A stretch of DNA of 64,000 bases from Isoetes taiwanensis (taxonomy: Eukaryota > Streptophyta > Lycopodiopsida > Isoetales > Isoetaceae). Both the position numbers and the translations under genes were made by a program. The stretch spans positions 117,931 through 181,930 of the forward strand of contig JAJEKV010000386.1 in NCBI GenBank assembly GCA_021234155.1, read 5' to 3'. Under the pieces are notes generated by a model, which did not search any database, was not told the DNA's origin, and saw only the letters and a program-made list of their open reading frames with translations. Position 1 is the first letter of the stretch. Every line of letters starts with the position of its first letter. Of this stretch, positions 37,549-49,186 are shown piece after piece.

Positions 37549-38067
37549 CTAGAAATTTCCTATAGTCTTGTCTTTCCTTATGCTTTGTGACAAATTCATG
37601 TTCTTGGGTATAACGGCCACCCTATTTGCATGGATTGTGCAGAGATTGGCCTCCTCGAAAAGTTGAATTAGCTCCACCTCAGCCACTTCCTGCAAGCCCG
37701 CACCATCATGAGGGTGACCCGATAGTTCAACTTGAAGTCTTGCATGACCTCTCTAAGAAAGCACTTGAATGGGGCTTTCCAGATCAACGGGTTGATGTAC
37801 TGTTGAAGTGCCAGAACTCATGAAAGGCCCTGTTGTGCTTGGAGTTGGATCTGTGGCTGACCCCCTTCGGCGATTCTGGTCAAGGCGGCGGGGGCTTGAT
37901 GCTTGAATCCGGTTGACTACCCTTGACGAATCTCGGCCGCTTTTGCGCGTGGTACCAATAATTATACGTGATCGACCGACGAAAGTAGATCTTGTAAGCC
38001 ACTTTCTTCTTCTCTTCTCGCCCACCTTCTGCTTTTTCGCTAACTTCTTGGGTGTCTTGGGCCACAC
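37549..38067 (-). pseudogene. Diverged histone H3-fold protein of the LTR element (minus copy)
   Basis: The N-terminal part (38067 on) is strongly basic (KTPKKLAKKQKVGEKRRRKW). After it the H3 fold can be followed in pieces: HR...FHEFWHF (compare HRYRPG...REIRKY), then in another frame KAPFKCFLREVMQDFK (compare KLPFQRLVREIAQDFK), then LQEVAEVELIQLFEEANLCT and IHANRVAVIPKNMNLSQSIR (compare the H3 alpha-2/alpha-3 region [20 protein letters not shown] and [20 protein letters not shown]), ending at TAG 37551-37549. Two frameshifts separate the pieces. It is far more diverged from canonical H3 than the plus copies, arguing for long residence in the element. Inferred role: chromatin targeting or packaging. 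Confidence 0.6.
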
Positions 38068-38275
38068 TAAATATGGTGGATGGGCATTGGAGTATGGCGG
38101 CTCTTTAGCTTCTTCTTGCTCCTCCTCAACCTCTTCCTCGTGCCGTTCTCCCTGCTCTTCTTCTCCTTCTGGTTCGTCTTCTTCGTGCCTGTTCTCGTTG
38201 CTAGATTACTACCTTCCCCCTCCAGTAGTCCTCGCATCTCGTTCTACGCCTCTCCCTCACTTCTCTTTCTTCTTC

Positions 38276-38610
38276 CTACTCTGCTACCACCTCCTTACCT
38301 TTCCTTTTCTTCGAAATCATTTGCTGCTCTTCTTGGGTTTCCTGCTGCAGAGATTGTTCTTGTTGCCATTCCTCACCTTCCGAAGAGGAATTCAGAATGA
38401 TTGTCTCTTCTGTCCGTTGAGAGGATTCTTGTGAGCTACTCGATGCTTGTTCATCAACGGCATGATAGGATTCATCAGAGGAGTCTAACCCGCTCGGCTC
38501 CTTGCCCGGCCTTCGGCATAAGGCCTCTGGGATCTTCTTGGCACTGCCTACCAAGTTCCACCATGTTTACATGCAACCAGATGCTCTAACCTTCCTCGCC
38601 CTTTGTTTGA
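38276..38610 (-). pseudogene. Acidic Ser/Glu-rich ORF after the PBS
   Basis: The first coding-like segment downstream of the PBS: ATG at 38610 (MAASNKGRG), frameshift, then an open part rich in Ser, Glu and Gln (SSSSQESSQRTEE, EEWQQEQSLQQETQEEQQ) ending in a basic KKRKGKE cluster. After a stop, a Glu-rich stretch (about 38200-38100, many EEE) leads into the basic tail of the H3-fold ORF. It probably forms the disordered N-terminus of that protein. Confidence 0.4.
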
Positions 38611-39144
38611 CGCGGCCATATCTTATAGAATAGAAAACTGATTAATTTATGCCAGAAATCTCTTGAGAGGTCTAGCTAGAGGGCTGATTTAGGACAAATT
38701 TAGGAAAAAGGGGGTTAAATTAGAGTTTAAAAAGGCAAAATGCTCACACATGTGGAAGAATATTCCCGTGACATTATTACTATTTTTAATACGCTATCCT
38801 TATTAATGGTGACGCCATCCTTATTATGGCTATTCATTATGAACTTGCACTATATTCCACTCGGGTCTTCGATTGGGACGATTCTTCGACCCATTTTACG
38901 CGGAATTTATGTTCATGCATAATTTCGTGCCATTTTCTAGAATGTTCATTGACTCAATCATTCCTTCCTTCCTCTCAAGTCTACAACTTAGTCTAAACTA
39001 TGATCCTGCTAATGGAAAAAAAAAAAAATTCCTCCCATTTTTTGAGGTTCAAACTGAAATCTTCACTCTAACTTCTTGCCTAGGCCAGTTAGCTACCTAT
39101 GTAGGGTCATGGCTAATGCACGATCTTGTTCAACCAGGACCATT

Positions 39145-39156
39145 GCTCTGATACCA
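39145..39156 (-). promoter_or_regulatory. Primer-binding site for initiator tRNA-Met
   Basis: The minus strand reads TGGTATCAGAGC, the exact 12-nt complement of the 3' end of plant initiator tRNA-Met, one base after the LTR end (...CATCACA). This fixes the strand and LTR boundary of the element. Confidence 0.85.
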
Positions 39157-39157
39157 G

Positions 39158-39773
39158 TGTGATGCTCCTCACGTAATATACAATGCTCCATCGTACATCC
39201 CTTTGAAAATTCCCTATCCCATAGCAACTGCCATATGGGCCCTCTGTTTACCCCATTCTTGGGATGGCTAGGATGCGAGAAGAGGAAACGAAGGTGTCTT
39301 ATGCATCCAACCCCTATGAGCTCCTATGATAGCGGAAACAACATACATCAGCACTGGGAATAAATACAATAATCAATTACCATGAAGGGTAGCGCAATCT
39401 ATCCATAGATCTATCTGGTACATCAATATATCAGTACATCAATAGAGCTCCTACCCAGCGGAAAGTAGACCGACGGCTGGGATCTCAAAATAGAACAGAC
39501 CGAGTAATGACAATGACTTGGGCTGACAAATAAACAATGGCTAGGGTTGACCACTCCATCCACCTCTCCTATGGATACTATGTAGATGTGCTAAATCAGG
39601 TTGTGTAATGACTGTAACCTGCTAGGTATGCAATCTCCTGGTATCACCCAATGAGACTACTCCGCATTGCATCTCCCCAGTCCGATAAGGTAGGAAGGGT
39701 TGTATCTCCTCTTCTCGGAGTGCAGTGGCTCCATAGGCAGTTACAGGATCGTGGCGACACACGTCCTTCCCCA
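39158..39773 (-). repeat. 5' LTR of the minus-strand element (616 bp)
   Basis: It begins TGGGG (39773) and ends CACA (39158), next to the PBS. It aligns with the LTR at 55271-55936 through CGGACTGGGGAGATG, GTAGTCTCAT, GGATGGAGTGG, ACCCTAGCCATTGTT, AGGGCCC and TGTACGATG. The start is inferred from that alignment. Confidence 0.65.
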
Positions 39774-40150
39774 ACTGAACTTCCCAAAATAAGAGCCAGA
39801 CCGACTCCTGCAACCCCTGAGAGTCAGGAAGATACCATTGACCCAAGAAGTGTCGGACCCATACCCAATCCTCTCGAAGTAGTCAACTATAAGTCTACCC
39901 ACTATGGGTCCCCAGTAGCCCCGCTCAGCAAGGACCTCCCTCTATTTTACCACTGACCCCATTATGTGGTACTCAGTCACTTCATAGCCTCCATATAATA
40001 CGAACTAAGGGGTCTAAACTAGGAGCATCATCTAATACTAGCTACGAGGTCTCTATCCCCCTTACAAGAGATGGAACATGAGATCAACCATCATCATATA
40101 CCATTCATGAGAAAAACTGAGGTTCTAAAATGGCTCTACTAGAGACACGA
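39774..40150. other. Spacer, nothing recognised
   Basis: Flank of the LTR; no ORF, repeat or RNA feature supported. Confidence 0.4.
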
Positions 40151-40151
40151 A

Positions 40152-40780
40152 ATGCTAACTAATTTGGAGTGCATAGGAATGCAACTGCAATATCTTATGA
40201 ACGAACTCAAAGCGAATTTTCAAGTGCTTATTGCTAAAACTGCTATGGCCCATAAGACATTAAATGGAGCCAATTATGATCACCAATGGGATGCTTTAGG
40301 AATCTTTAATGGTTTTTTTGAGTTCTTCTTGTTATTATTTAATGACTTGGACTCGTTATTTGACTGATTACATTCTGAAGAGGCACCACGTGGGAGGGCA
40401 TGTTCACGAAGTCGACCCTTCCACAAGGCAACTTACTCATCAAGAGATCATTGAAGGCTTTTATTGGGTTAAGACAGAGGTGGTCAGCAACATTACTCTC
40501 TCGCGTCTCCTTGCGGATGATCTCCTTGCGGATGGGGATATCTCGAGGTTTAACCGAGAATTTAAGCCATACTTTCAGGCCAAGATGAAGATACATGAGA
40601 ATGCTTGAGATTCCTGGATCTTGCACCTATTGGACTATATTGGCTATGGCCCAAAACAGCTGGATGCTATGATATATGACATACTGATGTTGCCTTTTCC
40701 ATCATCACTCTGGATGGTGTATCGGACTTGCTGCGACTTGTTTTGGCTTCCTGTGATCTCATTCTTTGTTAAGAGTTAAG
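40152..40780 (+). pseudogene. Unrecognised degenerate ORF
   Basis: Overlapping frames carry protein-like sequence, notably 40309-40608 with LTHQEIIEGFYWVKTEVV and SRFNREFKPYFQAKMK, ending at a TGA after which the frame continues DSWILHLLDYIGYGPKQLD to about 40780. This looks like a decayed coding region, possibly of a retroelement, but no family is recognised. Confidence 0.25.
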
Positions 40781-41038
40781 CTTTGAACTAAGGACCACAT
40801 ATATTTTAAGGTGTTTTATTATAAAACATTGGAGGTATTTAGATGATTGATTTTGTCGCCATCTAAAACTTTTATCCAATAACTTGCTTTGGGTTTCTTT
40901 TGTATAACTATGTAAACTTTATTATAAAGTAATATAATCTCTGTCGCCGTAAGCCCCCTCCACCCCCACCACCACCACAACCCCTCCAAAAAAAAAAGGA
41001 ATTGCAATCTTCAGTTACAGGATTTACAGGAGAAACTC

Positions 41039-41912
41039 ATGAATGTTGTTTATCTTCAGATTGACTCTGACGATACTCTTCATCATGAAAATGAGCAGCT
41101 TCATGCTACCAATGTGATCTTGAATCTGAGAATCACATTGCTTGTCTATAGCATGGTGCCACTCTGGCCGATGTTAAGAAGAAATTTCAGCAAGAACAAG
41201 AACGATGGTCTGCCTTGCAAAATAAACACGCAGCCCTCACGCCTGAGTTCGAACATCTCATAGTTAAGTGACAGAGCCAAATATCAATGGCTGGTCACTG
41301 CCAATGAAGACATTCACAGTCTCAAAAAGGAGATCAACATTTAGAACATGCCAACGTCACGTATTGTGCATTTGGAAGCCACGCAAGTTGAAGTTCACAC
41401 CATGATCCTCTAGGCATGATTCCTCCATGGCAGATGGTCACGACCTTGATGGCGTGATTCTGATGGGTCATGATGGGCATGCCTATTTTTGTTCAAATGG
41501 GCCATGGCCTTTTCGGTGTGGCCCTACTCAAGGCTGCCCAAATTGCCACCGATATTCTTGCCGACTACTCAGCAAAGATTTTGAGTCGCAAGTAGCCATT
41601 TCACCTACCAAAAGTTTGTCATTATGTGCCCAAGGCCATTGCAATATAAATGTCAAAAGCTTAAACTTGAAAGCTAGACAAGACTTAGCATTTTTTTGTT
41701 TTCTATTCTTCGCGTTCAGCGAGATCCTTGTTTTTGTTTTCTCATATATCAAGAGATCTTCAATTTTGTCATTGTTGTTTTCTCTTATTTTCCTTCTTTT
41801 GGCAGATGCAGGAGTTGATACAACTGAGATAGGTGCAGGAGTTAACACAACTGAGATAGGTGCAGGAGTTGATACAACTGAGGCAGATGTAGAAGTTGAC
41901 ACAAAGGACTAG
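41039..41912 (+). pseudogene. Degenerate ORF with coiled-coil-like part and 9-residue repeats
   Basis: One frame near 41165-41275 gives a charged helix-like stretch (VKKKFQQEQERWSALQNKHA). A second (41427-41912, 161 codons) ends in four tandem copies of a GAGVDTTEI-like 9-mer encoded by a 27-bp minisatellite (about 41805-41905). Between them a hydrophobic segment (FLFFAFSEILVFVF, LLFSLIFLLL) could be membrane-spanning or an intron read through. Function unknown. Confidence 0.25.
41805..41905 (+). repeat. 27-bp coding minisatellite
   Basis: Three near-identical and one diverged 27-bp repeats (GCAGGAGTTGATACAACTGA core). The period is a multiple of three and the frame stays open. Confidence 0.7.
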
Positions 41913-42049
41913 CCAGCTGCTGAAGCCATTGCACAGGTTCATATCACAATGATCCCACAGAAACCAGCTGAAGCCACCCTATACGAATATGCTACATTGG
42001 TCCCACGGGAATCAGATGCATAAGTCTTTAGAGAAATCACTTGGCAGGA

Positions 42050-44150
42050 TATAGAACTCGTTGGTGTTGCCATTGCTGGCTTAGTGGGATCCAAGTGAGG
42101 GCCAATAGGTTGTAGCCAATCAACAACAGATTACAACTCATTTTGCAGCTTGCTACATATAGGCAGAATTGACCCAAATTTGAGGAAGCAACTACTTCTA
42201 GGTAGTAAGACACATCTCTGCCAGGTGAAGTTGAGTTTGTTGGATGGACTACACCTCAAAAGATGATGGTTTAAAATATCAATGGAGTTTTGGTGCAGAC
42301 ACAACGGATGAGAGTTTAGGGCGAGGTATTGCCTTTACCAACTAGCAATTACGTTCTAAAGGTTATAACAAACAAGTACCTGATATGCAGGTGAGCGTAT
42401 ATGGAGTTTGTTGAGTGGGGTTTGTAGAAGTTGATGTTTGCATTTGAAGTGCCTCGACGGTATTTAATGTGGAAAACATGGTGTAAGCACTGTTTCCATA
42501 AATAAAATGGAGGTTCAATGGTCAACAGCATTGTCGACAAGTCCCACATAGACCAATAGTTTTCAAGGAGTTGAGAGTGGTGTTGTGGGATTTTCCTGAG
42601 TATTCTGGGCGTATATTCTTAGGGGAGGACAACTTACACAAGGGTCTCATAAATCCTCCTCACATGATATATCCAGTGCTGCCTTTTAGGAACCAACCAG
42701 GTGAACACTTTCTGACCAATAATGTGGTTCTTGGTTTGAAGTTACAGTCACACTTGTGATCAGTAGTTGGAAATTATAGAAGATTAGCTTGAACAAGATA
42801 CGATTACTGCCTTGAACATGTGTATTGAAGACAATCTCAGAAGCCTCTCTATGGAAGTACTTCTTACTCTCTCAATGTCCTCAATCTTATAATTTATTTG
42901 TGATTGTGTGCAAAACTATAAACTGTCCATGATATCCTTTTTTTAGTTGTAGATATTACTTGTTCTACTATTCTCATTGTCTTCTTTTTTCATCTAAAGT
43001 TCATTAGCCAAAAAGAAAATTAAAATTAAAAATAAAAATAAAATATGGTTATTTTAGAGTTTATGGGAACCCTTATAGCTTATTTGTGATTGTGCAAAAC
43101 TGGTTATTGTAAACTATCCAAGACATCTTTTTCTTAATTGAAGGCATTATTTGTCCCATTATTTTCATTATCTTCATTTAGAGTCCATTGGAAAGCAAGG
43201 AAACTAAACAAAAGACATTAAAGTCATTTTAGTGTCCATTGGAAACAAGAAACTCAAAACACCAACTCAATCAGCAGGACACTAAGACCCAGGATTGCAC
43301 CACACACCAAGGGCCGCACCATATCTCCTCCATGCAAGTAGCTGCTCCCTGGCTTGTAACTCTTGTAGGGTGAATTATCCAGGTTCATTTGATGAGTGAT
43401 CTGGGGGAGGGTGAACAGGTGCCTTCCACCTCAACTAGATCGAACTTGATTGCAGTGACCAAATGACTGTACTAATATATGATCTTCCTGAGGTGCTATA
43501 GCAGTTCATAGTTCCCATCTAGTTGTATCTTGTAGTCATAACCTGCAAGCACATGCTCCCCAATGTTGAATGTGTAGCCCCAATTATCTGACAGATTCCC
43601 TCAAGAATGTGCTTGGGTTTGAGACATTTTATCAAATAAAATTCAACATTTTTCTCATTATCTGCCCTAGCAACAACAAAATTGGTCATATTAACATTGT
43701 TCCCACTAAGCTACTCTCTCTCTACTTCATAAAATTCAATCAAGCTTGTCATCCTCAAATTCATCATTGGTCCTTGCTGGCTTCAAGGTGACATATCTCC
43801 AGTGTTTGAGTCTATCTTTATTTGTACATGAAGCTTACTAACCTTTCAAACAATAATAGCAGAAGTAGCTAAAGCTTTTGTGAGCTAACTTTGTGCTGGA
43901 CTTGGAAAGATAAGCCCTAATACTTTGGATGTTCTGGATCCCTTTAAACTCTACACTAAAGTAGTGATTGTGCCAGTGCTGGCTTTATACTTCCCTTTGT
44001 GCTTTGATGTTGTAGTTCTCAGCAAAACCAATTGATTACTAATACCACGATTTCATAATCAATGTTTTATAGAAAACTTCTAAACTGCTATGCTTAACAT
44101 CTAACTTTGTAATTATGGGGAATGAAAAGCAGGTATAAAATCTTTCAGTG
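42050..44150. other. AT-rich region, nothing firmly recognised
   Basis: Only short ORFs with no recognisable motif. A segment near 42880-43240 contains two diverged versions of GTTATTGTAAACT.TCCA.GA and CATTA...TCATCT..A..TCCATT, suggesting an old duplication of about 170-190 bp. Confidence 0.4.
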
Positions 44151-44158
44151 GCTTCATA

Positions 44159-45232
44159 TTATAACACAACCTTCAGTGGCTTCTTTGGCTGCTTACCATT
44201 CTTGGTCTTCTTTTCAGCTTCCTTTTCTGAAGCATCGCTCCTTTTTTTTGGAAAACTTCTTCCCTTTTCTACTGGCTTTTCTCTTTTATGTATTAGAGTC
44301 AGGTACCTCCTTGGTAGCAGACACATTATCAAAATTTTCCATTTGAGTCGGTAGCCCAACCCATTCTCTGGCCTGATAGTCATGTCCGTCTGCAAAGTAC
44401 AAACTTTAGGATGTAAATAGAAAGTCACACAACAAAATGACAGGATGAGTGGAAAATGAGCATAACTCTTTGAAAATCATCCATTGGATTAGACAATCGG
44501 GTCACTTCTCTCTTTTAAGCATATTGACAACATTTTGGTGCCACATTCTCTACAATCATGCATGAGGCAACCTTGCTTGTACCATTATAGACCCTCTTCT
44601 TTATTACAAACCACATACCTCCAAATTCCTGTTGAATCATAGGTGTGTGACTGAGTCATACACGTCTCACCAGATCCACATATTTCACATTGGCACTTGG
44701 CAGTCAACACCATGAAAATAACATGGTCGGATATAAGATGCTTGAGATCCAGTCTTGCATATTCTAGCCTCATATGGCAAATGCAGCAACATGTTTTCCT
44801 TTTTGAAACTTTCTTCACAACATTTGATTTAAGCCTTTCAAAGGCAGTAAGGAATACATCATGGTGGATAGGATGCCCAGTTTGTAGTCCATGGAGAGTG
44901 GCAACTGAAAAGGACATGTCAGAATTAGAAAACTTGATTCAAGGAAATGAGCTCAGCATAGCACCCATCTGGTGACGCCAACAACTCATAGCATATGCCA
45001 GCGGATGAGACAACACATTCCAGCAAACAACAAATGCATTGCATGCCATATAAAAATGTGAATAAGCCATATAATCATAACTTTGTAACCTCAAATAGGT
45101 GAGGGGGATGAGAAACCTAAAAACCATCATCTGATATAGAGTATATAACGTCTTTCTTACATGGTAAAACTCTGGTGTTTGTGGTCCCGAAATCCATAAC
45201 GATTTGCTTGCAACTTTTAGAAAGTGACACAC
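44159..45232 (-). pseudogene. Unrecognised coding-like fragments with Cys pairs and a Lys-rich tail
   Basis: Three minus-strand segments: 45232-44939 (no motif), 44917-44585 (110 codons with CCCICHMRLEYA and CQCEICGSGETC, a possible metal-binding pattern) and 44428-44159 (basic, KREKPVEKGRSFPKKR and EKEAEKKTKNGKQPKK). They may be exons of a decayed gene or transposon. Not recognised. Confidence 0.25.
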
Positions 45233-45239
45233 ACCTCAA

Positions 45240-46900
45240 CTTTTTTCATGAAATTAGACCATGGACCAATATTGAGCCTTACTTTACATTTTCTTAAAAC
45301 AGATTTAGCATTAATGGATCTTTTGGCACATAAAAGCTTTGCCATGTTTGAATTAACCCTAAATTCTTTGATGTAGTCATGACTACTGTTCTAGATCTTG
45401 CTCTCCAAGTGTCATGGCACATGTACCCTTTTGTATCATCCATCGCATCTATATATTAGACAATTAAATACCAGTAGGCTTATAGTGACAGTCATTAGCG
45501 TTGCATTTCCATTGACCATGTTTACTTACAAAGGTTGTCATGTACCTTTTTGTATCCAGGAATGACTTACTGGATGAGGTTTATAATTTGTTCATCATTG
45601 TATACATTTGGCTTATAAATCGGCACTATATGTTTACTGACGATCGTGCCTATGGAACTACATATATGGAACCTGACATTTACTCGCAGTGCATTATTCA
45701 TTGCATTAAACAACCTCTAGTGTTTGGTGCAGTGGACAGTATTCAGTGCATTAAATAAGATTCAATATGGAGTGTGTAACTGCACACGTTGCTGATAACC
45801 TAGGCCAACCTCCTCGCCAATGGATAAACGCAAATCATAAGTTTAATTAGAGTTTGAACTTATTATCATAAATTTGAACTTAATGATTCCATCCCATGTC
45901 AATACGTACAATTTTACTTTATTAGATTACATCGGTGCCTAGTTTCTACTTTAGAATTAGACATCAGATTACTTTAATGCCTAGTTTCTACTTTAGAATT
46001 ACACATTAGATCACTTTAGACTGCTAGTTTTCAAATTAATAATGGTCTTCTATTAATTCATAAGATTTTCTAGGAAGAATGCACCACCAAGAGGAAAATT
46101 TTCAATCAATATTTAGGTAGTTCAAGATGCTTTCATGGATACTTAAGAAAATATTTCAGATCTACAACAAATATATTTAGTCTTGTGGCGGCTTCAGAAA
46201 AGCCAACAAAAGGAGAGGAAGAAACACAAAGAATGGTAAAAGCAAACAAAGGGAAGGGGGAGGAGGCAAAGGTGGCAGTATTAAGGGAAAGATGAAGAGA
46301 ACCACGACCACGCACACTACTACCGTTTCCATCTCCATAAGGCCTCCAAAGTACTTTCTAATGTGCCCTCCTTATAAACATCTTCCAACCCTAATGCGAC
46401 TTCCTTATAAAGCTCGTGGGATGGCTAAATTAAATACCCATATCTATCTATCTATCTATCTACCTATCTATCAATCATTAAAGAAAGAATTTGCAATAGT
46501 ATTCAAAAAAAAAAAATCTCCTACATGTGGATATGAAACCACTCTGCATGTGTTGATTGGCGAATGTATAGCCTGCAAAGTGCTGTTGTGACAACATGTT
46601 TGCACGATCCCTGAAATATTGGACTTCACATGAAATAAATAGGCACTATGGCATTGGCCCCAATGTATGATATGCTAGAGGGATGGCTCACATTTTTCAG
46701 TGAGCCATCACCTCTTATATTTTTCTAGTACACCTACAATAAAGTATCTGGCTCATCCTTATACACTTTGGGTGGTGTCACAGGTCCATGCAAAATTTGG
46801 GCACGCGTCCCATTTTTGTTATTTTGCTACCAAGTATCATGCTACAATAAATTCAATGCACGTGTTTGTTTTGCAAAATAGGCACGAGGATCCTAGAAAT
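45240..46900. other. AT-rich intergenic DNA with a TATC microsatellite
   Basis: No supported gene. A (TATC)n tract lies at about 46440-46475. Near 45930-46020 two copies of GCCTAGTTTCTACTTTAGAATTA.ACAT occur in tandem. Confidence 0.45.
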
Positions 46901-47094
46901 AGAAAAGATATTTCTCTATTTTAGTGAAGATGATAGACATGAGGATGATAAACATTGCTCGAACCATTATGTTTAGGTTATTTATGGGCATTGACAGAAG
47001 CCTGTTCAATCTCATTTTTTACATCCAAGAGACCATAAGGCTTATTGAGCTTACCTTTAACATACAAGGAACAATTAACCCCAATGAGATGCAC

Positions 47095-47850
47095 AAGAAA
47101 CATATAATTGCCCCCCTGCCTGAGAAGCCACCACGGGCACCTTCGGCCTTTACAGGCTTTGTTGAAGCGTCCGACTGGGCGATGAAAAGGGTGGCGCACG
47201 GAGGGAATCTGATGATGGGTGGCGCTTGGCGGTTTGCCGCACCACCTCCCGGTGACTTCACGACCGTTTTCTCGGAAGGCCTTCCCCGGCGCTGGGTTAT
47301 TGGTGTTGGCGGGCCTATTGGGCGCTTGTTTTTACGCTTGGCCGGTGCCTTGAAGTCCGTAGCCTTCTGGCGGTGTGCTACCGTGGGTTTAGGGAATTGA
47401 CTTTGTTCACGGTGGCGGCTCTTATGGTCTAGTGGTTTGATCGAGCTTCCGTCGATTGGGTCAAGACGGATCTTTGCACCGGCATCTATTTGCCCCGGTT
47501 TTAGCGAGAAGATGGAGACTTTAGCGGCGTCGCGTGGATTCGGGCGAGTTCGGCACCCGGAGAAGAGGTTCTGATTCCGGGCGTTTGGCGAAGTTACGTT
47601 TGTTGGAGACAAGCTTGTTGCTTCTTGCAATAGCATGGATTTTTGGATATGTAGTCATCCTGGCAACAGTTTTTTCCCAGGTGGTTTTTAATCTGGGCCG
47701 GGGTGATTATGTTTTATTGAGTTTGTAAGGGCTTCGGCCCATGTTCTGGTAAGGGACTTCGGTCCCGTCTTGTACTTGTGGTCCCATAGCCCGATTGGGC
47801 TCCGTGGACGTTAAAAGTTTCTTCCTTCCTTCCTTCCTTCCTTGTTAAAC
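47095..47850 (+). mobile_element. GC-rich non-LTR-type retroelement remnant with structured 3' end
   Basis: A GC-rich island in AT-rich surroundings, coding-like on the plus strand up to 47400 (PEKPPRAPSAFTGF, GGAWRFAAPPPGDF), then ending in three small hairpins (47730-47815) and a (TTCC)n tract (about 47822-47848). A 3' stem-loop followed by a microsatellite tail is typical of LINE or LINE-mobilised SINE ends. The opposite strand has a 205-codon basic ORF that I consider a shadow. Confidence 0.45.
47729..47815 (+). other. Two cUUCGg hairpins and a third stem-loop
   Basis: GGGC-TTCG-GCCC (about 47730-47741), GGGAC-TTCG-GTCCC (about 47753-47766) and AGCCC-GATT-GGGCT (about 47788-47801). The first two have the very stable UUCG tetraloop closed by C-G. 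Confidence 0.65.
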
Positions 47851-48009
47851 ATCAGAGACTTGAGACAATCCCAATAATGATGTGAAAGATGGGTATCTTT
47901 AATTTTGGACAAGCAAATATAGTTATCTATCTTTGATGAGAAATATTCTGTTGATAAAAAGCTATAATATCCTTTAATTAAACTGTTTGGGTCTCACACA
48001 GTGTTGTCC

Positions 48010-48445
48010 CGTGCGCATACCATACCGTAAGTACTATACGTATTTTTTTAAAAATACGTTTTTTTCAGCCATATGTACCTTACGTACGTTTGGAGTATTT
48101 TTTAAAAATAAAAAAAATAGTGTTTAAATAGAACAAAACAGTGAAATAAAACATAAAACTGATGTAGGGGAAGTTGGTTAGCATGTTAGTTTGCTATCTA
48201 GGAGGCCCAGGTTCAATTCCTGGTAAGTGCAAGTTTACTGTTTTGTAAAAAACAAGTAGTATTTTAAAAAAAAAAACGTCAGGAGTATTTTTTAAAAATA
48301 CGTACGTACGTACAAGTACGGTACGGAATGGATCCTTTTCAAAAAAAAAAACAAGTAGTATTTAAAAAAAACGTCAGGAGTATTTTTTAAAAATACGTAC
48401 GTACGTACAAGTACGGTACGGGATGGATCCTTTTCAAAAAATACG
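48010..48445. repeat. Foldback-like repeat with ACGTACGTACG tracts and tandem 95-bp repeat
   Basis: The left arm (CCATACCGTA, ATACGTATTTTTTTAAAAATACG) is roughly the reverse complement of the right arm (TACGTACGTACGTACAAGTACGGTACGG). The right arm is duplicated in tandem with a period of about 95 bp (about 48250-48345 and 48346-48440). A tRNA-like segment lies between the arms. Confidence 0.5.
48165..48230 (+). tRNA. tRNA-like pseudogene or SINE head
   Basis: CCAGG-TTCAATT-CCTGG (48207-48223) is a perfect T-arm with a 7-nt loop; GTTGGTTAGCATG upstream resembles a D arm and A box. The anticodon arm is poor, so this is a tRNA-derived element, not a functional tRNA. Confidence 0.35.
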
Positions 48446-48729
48446 CATATTTTTGCAACATTTCACAGGGACTCAATAGAAACCCTAAGACTATGTGGTT
48501 CTATAGCAATGGCCAAATCTGATGGAAGTTAAAAAAAAGGGGGGGTGATAAAGTTGTACAATGAAGGATGAACATTTTCCAAACAAGGTGCTCGAGTACT
48601 ATGAATTGCCTCTATGTCATGGAAGGAGAGCTAATTCCCAAGCTATGGTACGTACAACAATAAAAGATCACAGGACATGTTAAGTATTGATTCCATGATA
48701 GGACATGCTAGTAGAAACGTCGTAAGCGT

Positions 48730-49073
48730 TCTTCTATCTAATCCACTGGAAGGAAAAAAAAAATCTTGATCCTTGCTATATCGGAAGGTTTTTTTTTTTT
48801 GTTCAAAGAAAGTGTGGAGCCAATGGGCAACCCTGACGGATACCATGACCCTCCTGGAAAAATGCCGAGGGTTCTCTTTGGAAGAGAATAGAAGAGCGAG
48901 CAGAATAATGAAATCTCATGTGAATTAAAACCAAAACATAAGAGACATTCCTCTAGGAAGGTTTTATCAACATTGTCGTATGCTTTTGCAAACTCTAGTT
49001 TCATATATACTTTTTCATGAACTTGAAGTCGAGCCCAATAAACACCTTCATAAGCAGCAGTTACATTGTTCAA
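48730..49073 (-). pseudogene. LINE reverse transcriptase relic
   Basis: An L1-like RT block on the minus strand: KLEFAKAYDNVDKTFLEECL (motif A region, compare FxKAYDxVxxxFL), LCFGFNS, then in a shifted frame a GIRQGCPLAPHF-like motif B region. A poly-A/T run interrupts it near 48785. It breaks off at both ends. Confidence 0.65.
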
Positions 49074-49186
49074 TATGTTATGTCATGGCAAAAATTCTGA
49101 CTGTGTCGAGGATATGGAATCAGCAAGAATATCCCAGAGCTTCTCATAAGCTAACCCAGAGCAGAATACCCAGCGCGGCCCTGACC

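Larger units (their letters stand above)
35543..39773 (-). mobile_element. LTR retroelement remnant with H3-fold ORF (minus strand)
   Basis: In the minus sense: 5' LTR (39773-39158), PBS (39156-39145), acidic ORF, basic tail with H3 fold, second ORF, then truncation. No gag, pol or 3' LTR is present. Its LTR is homologous to the 3' LTR at 55271-55936, and its two ORFs match those at 49.2-52.4 kb, so both elements belong to one family. Confidence 0.6.

Noticed and set aside
37913-38434. 173- and 106-codon Ser/Leu/Phe-rich plus-strand ORFs
   Set aside because: Antisense shadows of the Glu/Ser-rich minus-strand ORF downstream of the PBS.
47019-47636. 205-codon basic ORF on the minus strand
   Set aside because: It lies opposite the GC-rich element whose hairpins and TTCC tail indicate plus orientation; no recognised domain, and long frames are expected by chance in GC-rich DNA.
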